Assembly: GCA_024743195.1 (NCBI GenBank)
Contig: JANSXE010000002.1
Span: 1-64,000, forward strand
Direction of reading: 5' to 3'
DNA: 64,000 bases
Source: Alphaproteobacteria bacterium
Lineage (GTDB): Bacteria > Pseudomonadota > Alphaproteobacteria > UBA8366 > Aestuariispiraceae
The notes below the pieces were generated by a model, which worked only from the letters and a program-made list of their open reading frames with translations, was not told the origin of the DNA and did not search any database. Of this stretch, positions 46,109 to 55,217 are shown piece by piece (the first letter of the stretch is position 1; every line of letters begins with the position of its first letter). The position numbers were made by a program, and so were the translations under genes.

Positions 46109-47326
46109 TCAGGTGAAAGAGCCGGAGCAAACCGGCGCCAGCGGCGTGTCGGCCAGCGTCGTCGTGGCCCATTCCGGCGGCCAAATCGTGTGCAGACCGC
46201 CGCCGCGCCATTGATCGATCGAGGCCGGACAGCGGGTGTTCTGCCCGGTCGCGTCGAACTTCAATCCCCAACCGTTGGGATAGTCCCCGGCGGGCACGTC
46301 GCAGGCGAGCGCCGCCTCGCGGATCGCCTCCGGATCGTCGGGCGCCCGCGCGCGCGGCAGCACGTCGGCCAGCAGCGAGTAGGCCGCGACGAAGGCCATG
46401 GCGTTGAAGCCGGAGGGCTCGCGACCGGTCAACCCCTTGAGGCGCGTCACATACTCGACCTGCAGGGCGCGTCCGTGCGGCGACAGAGCGGCCGAGTTGA
46501 TGCGGGCCGGCGCATTGGCTGACAGAACGCCCTCCGTCTCCCGCCCCGCGAGGTTGAGCGTGTAGAGCCCGAACCCGGCGGACGAGGTCATGATCACCGG
46601 GGGCCGCCAGCCCGCCCGGCGCATCGCCTTCAGGAGCCCGATCGAGTCGCGGATGAAGGAGGAGGCGAAAAGCGCGTCCGGCGCCGCCGCCCGCACCTCG
46701 GCGACCAGCGCGTCGAAGTCGAGCGCCGCCCCGTCATACTCCGCCGCGTAGGTGCGGGTCAGCACCGGCGCGACGCCGCGGTGCGCCAGCGCCTTCACCG
46801 TCTCCTCGCCGCAGGACAGCCCGTAGGCGCTGGCCTCGTTGATCACGGCGACGCGCAGCGCGTCCGCGGCCTTGCCCAGACGCGGCGCGACACGGTCGAG
46901 CACGAAGTCCACCGCCGCCGCCTCGACGATCCCCGCATGGTTGTTGCTGCGGAAGGTGAAGCGCGGCCGATGATCGAACAGCGTCGTCGTCCAGGCCGTC
47001 TGCGCCCAGAGCACGGCGCCCAGCCTTTCGCAGACCTTCGAGACCTCGATCGTGTGGTTGGAGCCGTAGCAGCCGACGATCGCGCGCACGCCGTCGTCGC
47101 GGATCATGCGCTCGGCCGCCTCCGCGGCGGCGGCCGGCGTCGCGCCGTCGGCCCGCACCCACGCGACCGGCCGACCATCGACGCCGCCCGCGTCGTTGAC
47201 GAGCGTGCGGGCGGCCTCGGCGCCGTCGAAAGAATCGGCGCCCAATTCGCCGACGCCGCCGGAAGCCATGAAGATCGCGCCGATCTTCAACGGGGGGCGG
47301 TCGGCGTTGTGTGCGGCGGTCGGCAT
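46109..47326 (-). CDS. Leu/Ile/Val-binding-fold protein lacking a signal peptide
   Basis: A 405-residue member of the branched-chain amino-acid substrate-binding family (Peripla_BP_6, AmiC-like). The fold is seen from IGAIFMASGGVGELG, through AIVGCYGSNHTIEVSKVCE and DALFASSFIRDSIGLLKAMRRAGW to ITS-like strands. The N-terminus MPTAAHNADRPPLKIG has no signal, and an in-frame TAG lies 30 bases upstream, so none is hidden. AAGGAG is at the right distance. It is probably a cytoplasmic ligand sensor like AmiC, or needs another route for export. No transporter membrane genes are near. Divergent from a LysR gene. Confidence 0.82.
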   Translation of the reverse strand: MPTAAHNADRPPLKIGAIFMASGGVGELGADSFDGAEAARTLVNDAGGVDGRPVAWVRADGATPAAAAEAAERMIRDDGVRAIVGCYGSNHTIEVSKVCERLGAVLWAQTAWTTTLFDHRPRFTFRSNNHAGIVEAAAVDFVLDRVAPRLGKAADALRVAVINEASAYGLSCGEETVKALAHRGVAPVLTRTYAAEYDGAALDFDALVAEVRAAAPDALFASSFIRDSIGLLKAMRRAGWRPPVIMTSSAGFGLYTLNLAGRETEGVLSANAPARINSAALSPHGRALQVEYVTRLKGLTGREPSGFNAMAFVAAYSLLADVLPRARAPDDPEAIREAALACDVPAGDYPNGWGLKFDATGQNTRCPASIDQWRGGGLHTIWPPEWATTTLADTPLAPVCSGSFT

Positions 47327-47434
47327 GGCGACTCCTTGCGATGCGATGGATGGCTATTGCCGTCAGTCGTTTCGATGGCTGTCTCTCGATAGCGGCACTC
47401 TAGCGATTGCCTGAAGTGACGTATCGCGATATCG

Positions 47435-47453
47435 ATTGACCTCAGATATCAAT
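47435..47453. promoter_or_regulatory. Candidate LysR-type operator
   Basis: ATTGA (47435-47439) and TCAAT (47449-47453) are an inverted repeat with 9 bases between, of the T-N11-A type bound by LysR regulators. It lies in the 141-bp divergent region between the LysR gene and the substrate-binding-like gene, which also contains ATCGCGAT and CGATATCG palindromes. Confidence 0.5.
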
Positions 47454-47467
47454 GGAATTGACAGCAG

Positions 47468-48376
47468 ATGAGCGAGTGGCTGCCCCCGATACAGGCCCTG
47501 CGCGCCGTCGTCGCCGCCGTGCGGTGCGGCGGCTTCCAGAAGGCGGGCGAGGCGTTGGGCCTGTCGCACGGCGCCGTCAGCCATCATGTGGCGCAGCTCG
47601 AGCATCTGGTCGGGGCCAAGCTCTTCACCCGCCACCGCCGCGGCGCCGCGCCGACCCCGGCCGGCGAGGCGTTGGCCCGCCGTGTCGCGCCGGCTCTGGA
47701 GGAGTTGCGCGACGCCATCGCCGCCGCGCGGGGCGAGGCGGGCGGCGCCGTGACCGTCACCGTGACGCCGGCGCTGGCGCAGCGTTGGCTGGTCCCTCGG
47801 CTGGCCACGCTCTATGCGCGGACGCCGGGGCTGGACCTCCGGCTCTCGCCGACCGCGCGGCTGGTGGATCTGGAGTTGGAGGGCGTCGATCTCGCCTTCC
47901 GCTACGGCGCCGGCGGATGGTCGGGCGTCGAGGCGGAGCCGGTCGCCGAGGAATGGGTGTTTCCCGTCGCCGCGCCGCATTACCGCGGCGGCGCCCTGCC
48001 CCGAACGCCGGCGGAGCTGGCGAGCTGCACCCTGATCCGCAACCCGCGGCAACCCTGGGAGCCCTGGTTCGAGGCGGCGGGCGTCGCCGGCCTGCGGCCG
48101 GCCGGGCCGACGGTGGAGGATGCGGGGCTCGCCCTCGATCTGGCGACGCGCGGCGACGGGGTGGCGCTGGCGCGCGGGTTGCTGGCGCACGGCGACGTCG
48201 CGGCCGGCCGGCTGCGCCCCCTGTTCGATATCGCGATCCAGGATCGCTTCGCCTACTGGCTGGCCCTGCGTCCCGGCGCCGGCGCGCGCCCGCAGGTGCG
48301 GGCGGTTGCGGATTGGCTGCGCGAAGAGTGCCGGCGCGCCGTCGCGGCGACGGCGCCTGGCGGCGGATCGCCTTAG
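47468..48376 (+). CDS. LysR-family regulator, GcvA-like
   Basis: A 302-residue regulator. The winged HTH is at residues 8-65 (LRAVVAAVRCGGFQKAGEALGLSHGAVSHH, span) and the co-inducer domain at about 90-290, in two lobes. The GcvA-type CTD motif DLAFRYGAGGW is present. It is convergent with the BKACE gene, the two stop codons overlapping by three bases (48374-48375 shared). The divergent substrate-binding gene is the likeliest target. It could also act on the pca operon, which lies next to it. Confidence 0.9.
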   Translation: MSEWLPPIQALRAVVAAVRCGGFQKAGEALGLSHGAVSHHVAQLEHLVGAKLFTRHRRGAAPTPAGEALARRVAPALEELRDAIAAARGEAGGAVTVTVTPALAQRWLVPRLATLYARTPGLDLRLSPTARLVDLELEGVDLAFRYGAGGWSGVEAEPVAEEWVFPVAAPHYRGGALPRTPAELASCTLIRNPRQPWEPWFEAAGVAGLRPAGPTVEDAGLALDLATRGDGVALARGLLAHGDVAAGRLRPLFDIAIQDRFAYWLALRPGAGARPQVRAVADWLREECRRAVAATAPGGGSP

Positions 48377-49212
48377 GCGGCCGCCGCCAGCTCCAATCCC
48401 AGGAGGCGGCGCGCCTCCGCGACGCTGGCGGGGTGGCGGTCGTATCGGGGGCAGAGCGCGGCCGCCTGCTCGACCAGCGCGGCGTTGGAGGGGGCGAGCG
48501 TGTCCTTATCGAGGCGGATATTGTCCTCCAGCCCGGTGCGGACGTGGCCGCCGCGCTCCAGCGACCATTCGACCAGCGTCTTCTGATGCCGGCCGATGCC
48601 GGCGCCGGTCCAGGTGGCGTCGGGGGCGAGGCGATTGAGCGTGTCGACGTAGAAGTCGAAGCTCGGCCGGTCGACCGGCATGGCGTTCTTCACGCCCATC
48701 ACGAACTGCACGTGCAGCGGGCCCTTGATCTTGCCGGCCTTCTCCATCGCGACGGCGGAGAAGATCATGGAGAGGTCGAAGGCCTCCACCTCCGGCTTCA
48801 CCCCGTGCTCCAGCATCTGGGCGGCCAGGCTGTCGATCAGGTCGGGGCTGTTGTCGTAGACCCGGGTCGGGAAGTTGCAGGAGCCGGTGGCGAGCGAGGC
48901 CATGTCGGGCTTGAGCGCGATCATGCCGCCGCGCTCCGCCCCCTTGCCGGAGCGGCCGCCGGTCGAGAACTGGACGATCATGCCCGGGCAGTGCCGTCGC
49001 AGGCCGTCCAGCAGCGCGGCGAACTTGTCCGGATCGGAGGTGGTTGAGCCGTCGTCGTTGCGCACATGGCAATGCGCCAGCGTCGCGCCGGCCTCGAAGG
49101 CGGCCTGGGTGCTCTCGATCTGCTCCGCCACCGTGATCGGCACCGCCGGGTTGTTCTCCTTCTTCGGCACCGAGCCGGTGATGGCGACCGTGATGATGGC
49201 GGGGGTGGTCAT
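48373..49212 (-). CDS. BKACE family beta-keto acid cleavage enzyme (DUF849)
   Basis: A 279-residue TIM-barrel enzyme that moves acetyl-CoA carbons onto a beta-keto acid to give acetoacetate and an acyl-CoA. It has the Zn motif GATLAHCHVRND with His-x-His, QFSTGGRSGKG, and the conserved barrel strands HVQFVMGVKNAMP and AGIGRHQKTLVEW. The family is known to accept several beta-keto acids. GAGGAG precedes the ATG at 49212. It is the last gene after pcaC-H-G-B (59 bp gap to pcaB), which makes 3-oxoadipate an attractive substrate. Confidence 0.88.
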   Translation of the reverse strand: MTTPAIITVAITGSVPKKENNPAVPITVAEQIESTQAAFEAGATLAHCHVRNDDGSTTSDPDKFAALLDGLRRHCPGMIVQFSTGGRSGKGAERGGMIALKPDMASLATGSCNFPTRVYDNSPDLIDSLAAQMLEHGVKPEVEAFDLSMIFSAVAMEKAGKIKGPLHVQFVMGVKNAMPVDRPSFDFYVDTLNRLAPDATWTGAGIGRHQKTLVEWSLERGGHVRTGLEDNIRLDKDTLAPSNAALVEQAAALCPRYDRHPASVAEARRLLGLELAAAA

Positions 49213-49271
49213 GGGGCGTCTCCTCGATCGGGCGCCGGCGTCGGCCTGCGCCGCCGGCGGTCGGCCCTTTG

Positions 49272-50621
49272 CTAGCGGCTGGCGGCCCAGGCGGCAAGGG
49301 CGCGCGCGATCATCGCGTCGGCCTCCCCCGCCTGACCGACCGGATCGTCGAGCGCCGCCCAGTCGACGGCGGCGGCCGCAGCCTCCGGGGCGAGGCGCTT
49401 CAGGACGACGCTCAGCGCGTCGCCGGAGGCCGCCGCTTCGGCGAGCGCGCGGCGCAGCAGGGCGTCGGCCGAATCCGGCGCCATCGTCGCGGCGAGCGCG
49501 CGCCCCGCCGCCTCCGCCAGCGTCGGGCTTCCGAAGGCGACGAGATTGGCGCGCATGCGCGCGGGCCGAACCTCCAGCGTCTCCAGCATGCGCTCGGTCC
49601 GGGCGAGGCAGGCGCCGACGGCGAGCAGCAGCGGCGCGAAGGCCAGCCACTCCTGCGCCCAGGCGGCGCCGTCGCGCGCGTCCGCCGGCATGGCCGCCTG
49701 ATGCAGCGCCGCCTGCAGCGCGCCGGCATGGCGGGCCAACGCCAGCGCCGCCTCCGCCGCGACGGGATTCGCCTTGTGCGGCATGGCGGAGGAGCCGCCG
49801 GCGTCCGTGAAGCCGACCTCGCCGACCTCCGTCCGGGCCAACAGCAGCAAATCCTGGGCGATCTTGCCGCAACTCGCCGCCGCGCCGGCGAGCGCCGCGC
49901 CGAGCGCCAGCCCCCCCTCGCGCCGGCTGTGCCAAGGCAGTTCGGCGACGCCGAGATCGAGCCGGCGCGCCATCGCCTCCTCGACCGCACGCGCCGTGGG
50001 GCCGAACGCGGCCTGCGTCCCCGCCGCCCCGCCGAGGGACAGGATGCAGGCCCGCGCGCCCGCATCGCGCAGCGCCGCGCGATGCGCCGCGAAGGGCGCG
50101 AACCATTGCGCGGCGGCCAGCCCGAAGCGGGTCGGGACCGCCTGCTGCGTGCGGGTGCGCGCCGCCATCGGCGTCGCCTTGTGGGCGGCGGCGAGCGCCG
50201 CGAGCGCGTCGCCAATCCGCAGCAACCGCCCGTCGAGGATCGCGAGCGCTGGCTTCAGGCAGAGCGCCCAGGCGGTGTCGACCACGTCCTGACTGGTGGC
50301 GCCGGAATGAACGGCGGGGGCCGCCGCGCCCGCCTCCTCCCGCAGCAAGGCGACCAGCGCGGGAACCGGGACCCCGTCGCGCGCCGTCGCCTCGGCCAGA
50401 TCCGCGGGGTCGATCCGCGCCGCCAGCCGCGCCGCCGCCGCTTCGATCGCGCGAGCCGCCTGCGCCGGCAACGCGCCCACCTCGGCCTGGGCGGCGGCCA
50501 GCGCCGCTTCGACCCGCAGCATGGCGGCGAGCTGGGCCAGCCCGTCGATCTCGGCCGCGATTTCCGCATCGCCCAGCAAATCGCTCAGATAGGCGGGCAG
50601 CAGGGCGTCGAGCGTCGACAT
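49272..50621 (-). CDS. pcaB: 3-carboxy-cis,cis-muconate cycloisomerase
   Basis: A 449-residue enzyme of the fumarase/aspartase superfamily that closes 3-carboxymuconate to 4-carboxymuconolactone in the protocatechuate branch. The signature GGSSAMPHKANPVAAE (near residue 278) is intact. VHSGATSQDVVDTAWAL and the C-terminal domain are present. It is very Ala-rich. It follows pcaG by 16 bp. Confidence 0.93.
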   Translation of the reverse strand: MSTLDALLPAYLSDLLGDAEIAAEIDGLAQLAAMLRVEAALAAAQAEVGALPAQAARAIEAAAARLAARIDPADLAEATARDGVPVPALVALLREEAGAAAPAVHSGATSQDVVDTAWALCLKPALAILDGRLLRIGDALAALAAAHKATPMAARTRTQQAVPTRFGLAAAQWFAPFAAHRAALRDAGARACILSLGGAAGTQAAFGPTARAVEEAMARRLDLGVAELPWHSRREGGLALGAALAGAAASCGKIAQDLLLLARTEVGEVGFTDAGGSSAMPHKANPVAAEAALALARHAGALQAALHQAAMPADARDGAAWAQEWLAFAPLLLAVGACLARTERMLETLEVRPARMRANLVAFGSPTLAEAAGRALAATMAPDSADALLRRALAEAAASGDALSVVLKRLAPEAAAAAVDWAALDDPVGQAGEADAMIARALAAWAASR

Positions 50622-50637
50622 GGCGCGGGACCCGGGA

Positions 50638-51279
50638 TCAGGCGTCGAAGAAGACGGTTTCGTCCAGTCCGGAGAGCCGGATGTCGAAGCGATAGACGGG
50701 CGGCCCGCCCTCGGGCTCCGCCCGGGCGGCGATCAGGGTCTCGCGCCGGTCCGCATGCTCGATCCGGGCGAGGATCGGGTCGTCCGCGTTGGCCGCCGCC
50801 TCGTCGGAGAAATAGAGGCGCGTCAAGAGCCCGACATTGATCCCCCGGGCGATGATCCAGATCAGCGCGTGCGGGGCCATGCGGCTCGGCTTGCCGCCCA
50901 CGCGCGGACCGGGCGTCGGGCCTGGCTTCACCGTCTCGAACCGATAAAGGCCGGTCTCGAAGTCGGTCGCGCTGCGGCCCCAGCCCGCAACCTGCGGGTC
51001 GGCCTGCGCCGCGCGCGCGTCCTCCGGGCTGTTGTAGACGCCGCCGGCGTCGGCCTGCCAGAGCTCCACCACCGCGTCGCGCACGAGCCCGCCCTGGGCG
51101 TCGCGGATCACGCCTTCGATCGCGATGCGCTCGCCCTTCGCCTGCGGCCCGGCGATCACGCGGCCGGGATCGGGAAACGGCCCGTCGAGGCCGGCGCGGC
51201 TGGGCGCCAGGCCGATATGGACATAGGGCCCCGCGGTCTGGGAGGGCGTTTCCTTCAAGTAGCAGAGGTCCTGCGGCAT
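50638..51279 (-). CDS. pcaG: Protocatechuate 3,4-dioxygenase alpha subunit
   Basis: A 213-residue non-catalytic partner of PcaH in the intradiol dioxygenase. It has KETPSQTAGPYVHIGLAP, AIEGVIRDAQGGLVRDAVVELWQADAGGVYNSP (span) and YRFETVKPG, but not the iron His pair found in PcaH. It follows pcaH by 14 bp. Confidence 0.93.
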   Translation of the reverse strand: MPQDLCYLKETPSQTAGPYVHIGLAPSRAGLDGPFPDPGRVIAGPQAKGERIAIEGVIRDAQGGLVRDAVVELWQADAGGVYNSPEDARAAQADPQVAGWGRSATDFETGLYRFETVKPGPTPGPRVGGKPSRMAPHALIWIIARGINVGLLTRLYFSDEAAANADDPILARIEHADRRETLIAARAEPEGGPPVYRFDIRLSGLDETVFFDA

Positions 51280-51293
51280 GGGCTCGGCTCCCC

Positions 51294-52040
51294 TCACGCG
51301 CCGTCGAGGCGGTTTTCGAACGGCGTCTGGCGGCGCCCGCGCAGCACCATGTCGAAGCGGTAGGCGAGCGCGTCCATCGGCATCGCCGCATTGCGGTCCA
51401 GGGGCGCCACCAGCCGTTCCACCGCCGCGGGATCGGCGATCGCGTTCAGGATCGGACAGTGGGGGATCAGCGGGTCCCCCTCGAAATACATCTGGGTCAC
51501 CAGCCGTTGCGCGAAGGCGCGCCCGAAGAGGGAGAAGTGGATATGCGCCGGCCGCCAGTCGTTCGGCCCGTTCGGCCAGGGATAGGCGCCCGGCTGGATG
51601 GTGCGGAAGCAATAGCGCCCGTCCGCGTCGGTCACGGTGCGCCCGCAGCCGCCGAAATTCGGGTCGAGCGGGGCGATGTACTTCTCCGTCACATGGCGAT
51701 AGCGCCCGCCGGCGTTGGCCTGCCAGATCTCGATCAGCGCGCCCGCGACCGGCCGTCCGATCTCGTCCGCCACCCGGCCGTGCACCAGGATGCGCGGGCC
51801 GATCGGATCGCCGTCCCGGGCGGCGTTGCGGATCAGGTCGTGGTCCAGCGGGCCCAGCGCATCCTGGCCGAAGACCGGGCCGGTCATCTCCGACAAGGTC
51901 GCATCATGGGCGATCAAAGGGCGCTGCGGCGCGCGCAGTTGGCTCGATTTGTAGGCCGGCGCGTAGGCCGGCGGGTGCCAGGCGCGGTCGCGGGCGATGT
52001 AGCCGCCGGCGATCGGCGCGCGAGGATCGTCTGCGCTCAT
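51294..52040 (-). CDS. pcaH: Protocatechuate 3,4-dioxygenase beta subunit
   Basis: A 248-residue Fe(III) subunit that opens protocatechuate to 3-carboxymuconate. Iron ligands are visible: Tyr in [13 protein letters not shown], Tyr in PGAYPWPNG, and the His pair in [12 protein letters not shown]. The conserved [25 protein letters not shown] stretch is present (span). Its start codon overlaps the pcaC stop in ATGA. Confidence 0.95.
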   Translation of the reverse strand: MSADDPRAPIAGGYIARDRAWHPPAYAPAYKSSQLRAPQRPLIAHDATLSEMTGPVFGQDALGPLDHDLIRNAARDGDPIGPRILVHGRVADEIGRPVAGALIEIWQANAGGRYRHVTEKYIAPLDPNFGGCGRTVTDADGRYCFRTIQPGAYPWPNGPNDWRPAHIHFSLFGRAFAQRLVTQMYFEGDPLIPHCPILNAIADPAAVERLVAPLDRNAAMPMDALAYRFDMVLRGRRQTPFENRLDGA

Positions 52041-52447
52041 CGGCTCGTCTCGTCCTCCTGCTCCATGGCCGCCAGCGCCGCCTTGACGGTGCGGAAGGCC
52101 TTGTTGGCGGCCGGAACGCCGGCATAGACCGCGACGTGCAGCAGCGCCTCCTTGAGGTCGTCCGCGCTCGCGCCCGTGTTGCGCGTCGCGCGGGCGTGCA
52201 TCGCCAGCTCCTCGTCATGCCCGAGCGCCGCCAGCAGCGCGACGGTGACCAGCGAGCGCTCCCGCGGCGTCAAGCCGGGCCGCGCCCAGACCGAGCCCCA
52301 GGCGCCCTCGGTGATGAAGCGCTGGAAGTCCGCGTCGAAGTCGCTCTTGGCGGCCTCCGCCCGGTCGACATGGGCGTCGCCCAGGACGCGCCGGCGCACG
52401 GCCATGCCCGCGGCGTAGCGCGCGGTCTCCGAGCCGTCGTCAGACAT
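52037..52447 (-). CDS. pcaC: 4-carboxymuconolactone decarboxylase
   Basis: A 136-residue CMD-family enzyme that decarboxylates 4-carboxymuconolactone to 3-oxoadipate enol-lactone. It has [31 protein letters not shown] (span about 49-79) and [20 protein letters not shown]. No pcaD or pcaI/J is in the window. It is first in the pca operon. No promoter was recognised in the 164 bp between it and the terminator. Confidence 0.94.
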   Translation of the reverse strand: MSDDGSETARYAAGMAVRRRVLGDAHVDRAEAAKSDFDADFQRFITEGAWGSVWARPGLTPRERSLVTVALLAALGHDEELAMHARATRNTGASADDLKEALLHVAVYAGVPAANKAFRTVKAALAAMEQEDETSR

Positions 52448-52610
52448 GGGCGGCGTTCCTCCGCGAAACCGTCGAACCGGCGACAGCTTGCGCCAGCGCG
52501 CGCCGATTTGCAAAAGCCGCGAGGGCGCCGGGCCAGCGCGCGGTGGTCGAGATCGTCCATCGGTCCGTCCTTTCGAGATCGGGCCGGACGGCGCGCGGCG
52601 GCGGATCATG

Positions 52611-52641
52611 AAAAACCCCCGCGGGACGCCCGGCGGGGGTT
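52611..52641 (-). terminator. Rho-independent terminator
   Basis: Arms AACCCCCGC (52614-52622) and GCGGGGGTT (52633-52641) pair perfectly, with an inner GGG/CCC and one bulged G. On the minus strand the stem is followed by TTTTT (52615-52611). It ends transcription running left from accA, about 380 bp after the accA stop, and insulates pcaC. Confidence 0.8.
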
Positions 52642-52812
52642 GGGGTCGGTCAGGTGACGCGTCGTCTCACATCACGGCTCCGATCCGCCTCCCGCAAGGG
52701 AAGGCGGTGGCGGCAGCCGCGAGGAAGAGAGCCGCGCCGGGAGCCGACCATAGATCCGGGCTCTCCGCTGAGCTGCGACCGGGAGGACGGAGGCGCCGCT
52801 CCACGGGACGCT

Positions 52813-53015
52813 GAGCCCCTATCCTGGGGAGCCGCCGGCAGGCGGCGTCGAGCCCTCATCCTGAGCAGCCATTGGGCGCGCTACGCCGCTGACGGACCCG
52901 CCCTTCGAGACGGGCGCTCGCGCGCCGTCCTCAGGGTGAGGCGTTTGTGTCTTAGAAACAGATGGTTAGCCCTCATTCTGAGGAGCCGCCGTCAGGCGGC
53001 GTCTCGAAGGACGGG
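52813..53015. repeat. Cluster of three REP-like interspersed palindromes
   Basis: Three copies of an element with CCTCATCCTGAGGAGCC and GTCTCGAAGGACGG-type arms follow one another. A is a half copy (52813-52852), B is a long copy (52850-52942) with inverted ends CTCATCCTGAG and CTCAGGGTGAG, and C is 52968-53015 (CCTCATTCTGAGGAGCCGCC). Many alphaproteobacteria carry hundreds of such elements. The 574-bp gap 52448-53021 holds these and the terminator, no gene. Confidence 0.75.
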
Positions 53016-53021
53016 GGCGCG

Positions 53022-53978
53022 TCAGAGCTGCGCGTCGCGGCCCATGGCGAGGAACTTCTCGCGGCGCTCCTTGCGCAGCGTCGGGCCGTCCTTCGCCGTC
53101 AGCGGGGCAAGGCGCTCTTCGATCGCACGGCCGACCGCGTCGATCGTCTCTTCCGGCAGGCGATGGGCGCCGCCGATCGGCTCCGGCACGACGGCGTCGA
53201 CGACGCCCAGCTTCTCCAGATCCTGGGCGGTGAGGCGCAGCGCCTCCGCGGCCGTCTGCGCCTGATCCGCGCTGCGCCAGAGGATCGAGGCGCAGCCCTC
53301 CGGCGAGATGACGGAATAGACCGAATGCTCCAGCATCAGGACCCGGTCGGCGGCGGCCAGCGCGATCGCGCCGCCCGAGCCGCCTTCGCCGATCACGACG
53401 GAGACCATCGGGACGGAGAGTCCCAGGCATTTCTCGATGGACCGCGCGATGGCCTCGGCCTGGCCGCGCTCCTCCGCGCCGACGCCGGGATAGGCGCCGG
53501 GCGTGTCGACCAGACTGATCACCGGCAGGCCGAAACGGTCCGCCATGTCCATCAGCCGCATCGCCTTGCGATAGCCTTCCGGCCGGGCCATGCCGAAATT
53601 GTGCGCGACGCGCGCCTGGGTGTCGCCGCCCTTCTCGTGCCCCAGCACCATGACGGTGCGCCCGTTGAAGCGACCGAGCCCGCCCAGGATCGCCTTGTCG
53701 TCCGCATAGGCCCGGTCGCCGGCCAGCGGCGTGTAGTCGGTGATCAGCCGGGCGACGTAATCGATGTAGTGCGGGCGCTGCGGATGACGCGCGACCTGCA
53801 CCTTCTGCCAGGGGGTCAGCTTCTGATAGGCTTGGCGCAGCAGCCGGTCCGCCTTGCCCTGCAGGCGCGCCACCTCGTCGGCGATGTTGACCTCGCCGTC
53901 GTCCCCGAGATGCCGCAACTCCTCGATCTTGCCCTCGAGTTCGGCGATAGGCTGTTCGAAATCCAGGAAGTTCCGCAT
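53022..53978 (-). CDS. accA: Acetyl-CoA carboxylase carboxyltransferase subunit alpha
   Basis: A 318-residue subunit that moves the carboxyl group from biotin to acetyl-CoA in fatty-acid synthesis. It starts [21 protein letters not shown], and the crotonase-like core has [22 protein letters not shown] and [12 protein letters not shown]. The ATG at 53978 gives the usual length; upstream frame residues are unlike AccA. The accD partner is elsewhere. Confidence 0.96.
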   Translation of the reverse strand: MRNFLDFEQPIAELEGKIEELRHLGDDGEVNIADEVARLQGKADRLLRQAYQKLTPWQKVQVARHPQRPHYIDYVARLITDYTPLAGDRAYADDKAILGGLGRFNGRTVMVLGHEKGGDTQARVAHNFGMARPEGYRKAMRLMDMADRFGLPVISLVDTPGAYPGVGAEERGQAEAIARSIEKCLGLSVPMVSVVIGEGGSGGAIALAAADRVLMLEHSVYSVISPEGCASILWRSADQAQTAAEALRLTAQDLEKLGVVDAVVPEPIGGAHRLPEETIDAVGRAIEERLAPLTAKDGPTLRKERREKFLAMGRDAQL

Positions 53979-54140
53979 CGGCGCTCCGTCCCCAAGGCCG
54001 CACGCCCCTGCGCCCCGGCGGAAGCCGGGGGCCGGCGGTCGGCGGGCGAGGGGCGCTCTGAAGCGTCCGGCCTCGCCGCTCGCGCGTGTTAGCACAGGCG
54101 GGCGGGCTTGCAAATCGCCCGCGCGGCCGGCCCCGGGCGG

Positions 54141-55127
54141 CTACTTCCCGGCGATGGCGTCGGCTTTCTGGACCAGGTTCTCGGCCTGGCGGATCGAGGC
54201 GAGGTCGATCAGGCGGCCGTCGAGCGAGACCGCGCCCTTGCCCTCGCGCTGGGCCTGCTCCATCGCCTCCAGGATGCGCCGCGCCTTGGTGACCTCAGCG
54301 TCGGACGGCGAGAACAGCTCGTTGGCGAGCGCGATCTGGCTCGGGTGGATCGCCCACTTGCCCTCGCAGCCCAGCACGCCGGCGCGGTTCGCCTGGGCGC
54401 GGTAGCCGTCGGGGTCGGAGAAGTCGCCGAACGGTCCGTCGATCGGCCGCAGGCCGTTGGCGCGGGCGGCCACCACCATGCGGCTGATGGCGTAGTGCCA
54501 CATGTCGCCCCAGTGATAGGCGCGCGGCGCGTCCGGATCCGCTTCGTCCCTGTCGGTCAGCACGCCGTAGTTCGGGTGCGGCCCGCCGATCACCGTGGTC
54601 CGCGCCTTGGTCGAGGCGGCGTAATCCGCCACCCCGAAATGCAGCGATTCGTTGCGCGGGCTGGCGGCGGCGATTGCGTCCACATTGGCCATGCCGAGCG
54701 CGGTCTCGATGATGTGCTCGAAGCCGATGCGCTTCTTTCGCTTGGTCGCGGCCTCGATCTGGGTGACCAGCATGTCGACGGCGTAGACGTCGGCCGCCGT
54801 GCCGACCTTGGGGATCATGATGAGGTCGAGCCGCTCGCCCCCCTGCTCCAGGATGTCGACGACGTCGCGGTACATGTAGTGGGTGTCGAGGCCGTTGATG
54901 CGAACCGACAGGGTCTTCGTCCCCCAGTCGATCTCGTTCAGGGCCTGGATGATGTTGCGGCGCGCCTGCTCCTTGTCGTCGGGCGCGACCGCATCCTCGC
55001 AATCGAGGAAGATCACGTCGACGTCGGACTGCGCCGCCTTCTCGAACATCTCCGGCCGACTGCCAGGGACGGCCAGTTCGCTGCGGTTCAGGCGCGCCTC
55101 GGCCTGCTCGACGATCTTGAAGCTCAT
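54141..55127 (-). CDS. mcl1: L-malyl-CoA / beta-methylmalyl-CoA lyase (Mcl1 type)
   Basis: A 328-residue TIM-barrel lyase of the HpcH/citrate-lyase-beta family. The whole length resembles Rhodobacter Mcl1: FLDCEDAVAPDDKEQARRNII (metal Glu/Asp), LSVRINGLDTHYMYRDVVD, MIPKVGTAADVYAVD, GPFGDFSDPDGYRAQA and GKWAIHPSQIALAN. It cleaves malyl-CoA to acetyl-CoA and glyoxylate, and beta-methylmalyl-CoA to propionyl-CoA and glyoxylate, as in the ethylmalonyl-CoA pathway. Other pathway genes are not seen here. Confidence 0.92.
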   Translation of the reverse strand: MSFKIVEQAEARLNRSELAVPGSRPEMFEKAAQSDVDVIFLDCEDAVAPDDKEQARRNIIQALNEIDWGTKTLSVRINGLDTHYMYRDVVDILEQGGERLDLIMIPKVGTAADVYAVDMLVTQIEAATKRKKRIGFEHIIETALGMANVDAIAAASPRNESLHFGVADYAASTKARTTVIGGPHPNYGVLTDRDEADPDAPRAYHWGDMWHYAISRMVVAARANGLRPIDGPFGDFSDPDGYRAQANRAGVLGCEGKWAIHPSQIALANELFSPSDAEVTKARRILEAMEQAQREGKGAVSLDGRLIDLASIRQAENLVQKADAIAGK

Positions 55128-55164
55128 GGGTCTCGCTCCCTGCTGGACGGCGGGCGCCCGATTG

Positions 55165-55180
55165 ACGGAAATTCTTCCGT
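55165..55180. promoter_or_regulatory. Inverted repeat upstream of mcl1
   Basis: ACGGAA-ATTC-TTCCGT is a perfect 6-bp-arm inverted repeat 37 bp before the mcl1 ATG, in a locally AT-rich patch. A second TTGGAAAG lies just beyond. It could be the operator of a carbon-source regulator. It does not match motifs I know. Confidence 0.45.
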
Positions 55181-55217
55181 TTGTTGGAAAGCGGATACTA
55201 CCGACAGCGGCGCCCCG

